Shown here one piece after another: positions 63,432 through 64,000 of a DNA stretch of 64,000 nucleotides. The stretch's first letter is position 1. Each line of letters starts with the position of its first letter. Origin of the DNA: Burhinus oedicnemus (taxonomy: Eukaryota > Chordata > Aves > Charadriiformes > Burhinidae); NCBI GenBank assembly GCA_008921705.1, contig VFFE01007192.1, positions 975,554 to 1,039,553 of the forward strand, given 5' to 3'. The translations under genes were made by a program, and so were the position numbers. The notes under the pieces were generated by a model. It saw only the letters and a list, made by a program, of their open reading frames with translations, was not told the origin of the DNA and did no database searches.

Positions 63432-64000
63432 TCAGATCATATTTGGCCTGGATTAACAGCAGTTTTTGCTGCTATGATATCCACTGCTTAGATGATGTAA
63501 TTGCTAAAGAGGTGGTCCTTTTCTGATCTTTTCAGGAAGTTTCAGTCCACAAATGCACCTCATATCTGATAAGGGATTGGCCTTATCTTTATGTAAGGAA
63601 GAAGTAGGCATTTCTGAGACAACCATTACAATGGCCAACAAAGTAACATCTAAGTGGATATGAACAGTAAAATAAGTTTTACTGTAAGTAGAAGTATCTC
63701 ATAGGTTTTCTAAATAGATCTATAGGTTCTTCAAGAATATCTTAAGTGAATAATCAATTTTCTTTGATAGAACTCTAATTTGTTGTTGGAGCTCTATTTG
63801 CTCTAAATATTGAAGGCTCACCAAAATTATATTCTTTGCAACCCACATATGTGCAGCTGATGCATTAGTCTACTTATAAGTAAGGATGGTGTAAAATGCT
63901 GGACAGTTTTGCATGAATAGCTTAAAGTAGTAGTGCATAGACTAAAATTTGTTGTCATAAATATGTTGGAAAAGATGTAAATTACATTTAGTGACATCTA
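63432..64000. other. flank to the right edge, no gene seen
   Basis: AT-rich sequence after the CR1 tail. Nothing recognised. Confidence 0.5.

Noticed and set aside
1..64000. tRNA, rRNA or other RNA genes
   Set aside because: No tRNA A/B box pair with a cloverleaf and no rRNA-like segment was noticed on reading both strands; a covariance-model scan would be decisive.

Overview
The window is nuclear DNA from a bird. It is dominated by CR1 (chicken repeat 1) LINE fragments, most of which end in the avian 8-bp tail repeat (ATTCTATG)n, and it holds one recognisable host gene piece: the first coding exon of ANOS1 (KAL1, anosmin-1) on the minus strand at 30923-31120. There is no prokaryotic or viral gene content. 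The exact bird cannot be named from this sequence. Two LTRs of a ~0.8-1.1 kb family that I recall as common in many birds hint at Neoaves, but this is inference.

Layout. Positions 1-30922 are read as ANOS1 intron 1 (downstream of exon 1 on the minus strand). No exon 2 was found, so intron 1 probably runs off the left edge. This part holds CR1 copies (about 52-645, 655-2580, 8881-9698, 9820-10870, 17262-17808, 18972-19078, 21905-22652, 25575-25992), a perfect (GAATA)24 array, a probable LTR at about 7010-8235, and an AT-rich block with homeodomain-type sites at 28890-29165 next to the promoter. A CpG island at about 29330-31720 holds exon 1, the 5' UTR/promoter and a 20-N assembly gap (31270-31289). 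Positions 31.7-64 kb are upstream flank with no gene seen. It holds three long CR1 copies (34680-37600, 54688-57530, 61685-63431) that keep decayed endonuclease/reverse transcriptase coding, several short or old CR1 pieces, an ancient L3/CR1-type fragment (39835-40640), a MIR-type SINE (about 47340-47560), and two LTRs of one family in opposite orientation (50612-51452; 53158-54237, the latter nested in a CR1).

Most striking structure. Positions 216-1490 and 36771-38045 are inverted copies of exactly 1275 bp, about 99% identical by eye with no indel. Each spans the junction of two tail-to-tail CR1 elements. Just outside the block the paired CR1 drops to roughly 85% identity on one side, and is unrelated in alignment on the other. 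The arms lie about 35 kb apart and bracket ANOS1 exon 1 and its promoter. This suggests recent gene conversion or a copied inverted segment, or an assembly error, and gives a substrate for an inversion that would cut exon 1 off from the rest of the gene.

No wholly new biological system was identified. The many open frames in this window are CR1 coding decay, antisense CR1, or GC-rich CpG-island shadows.
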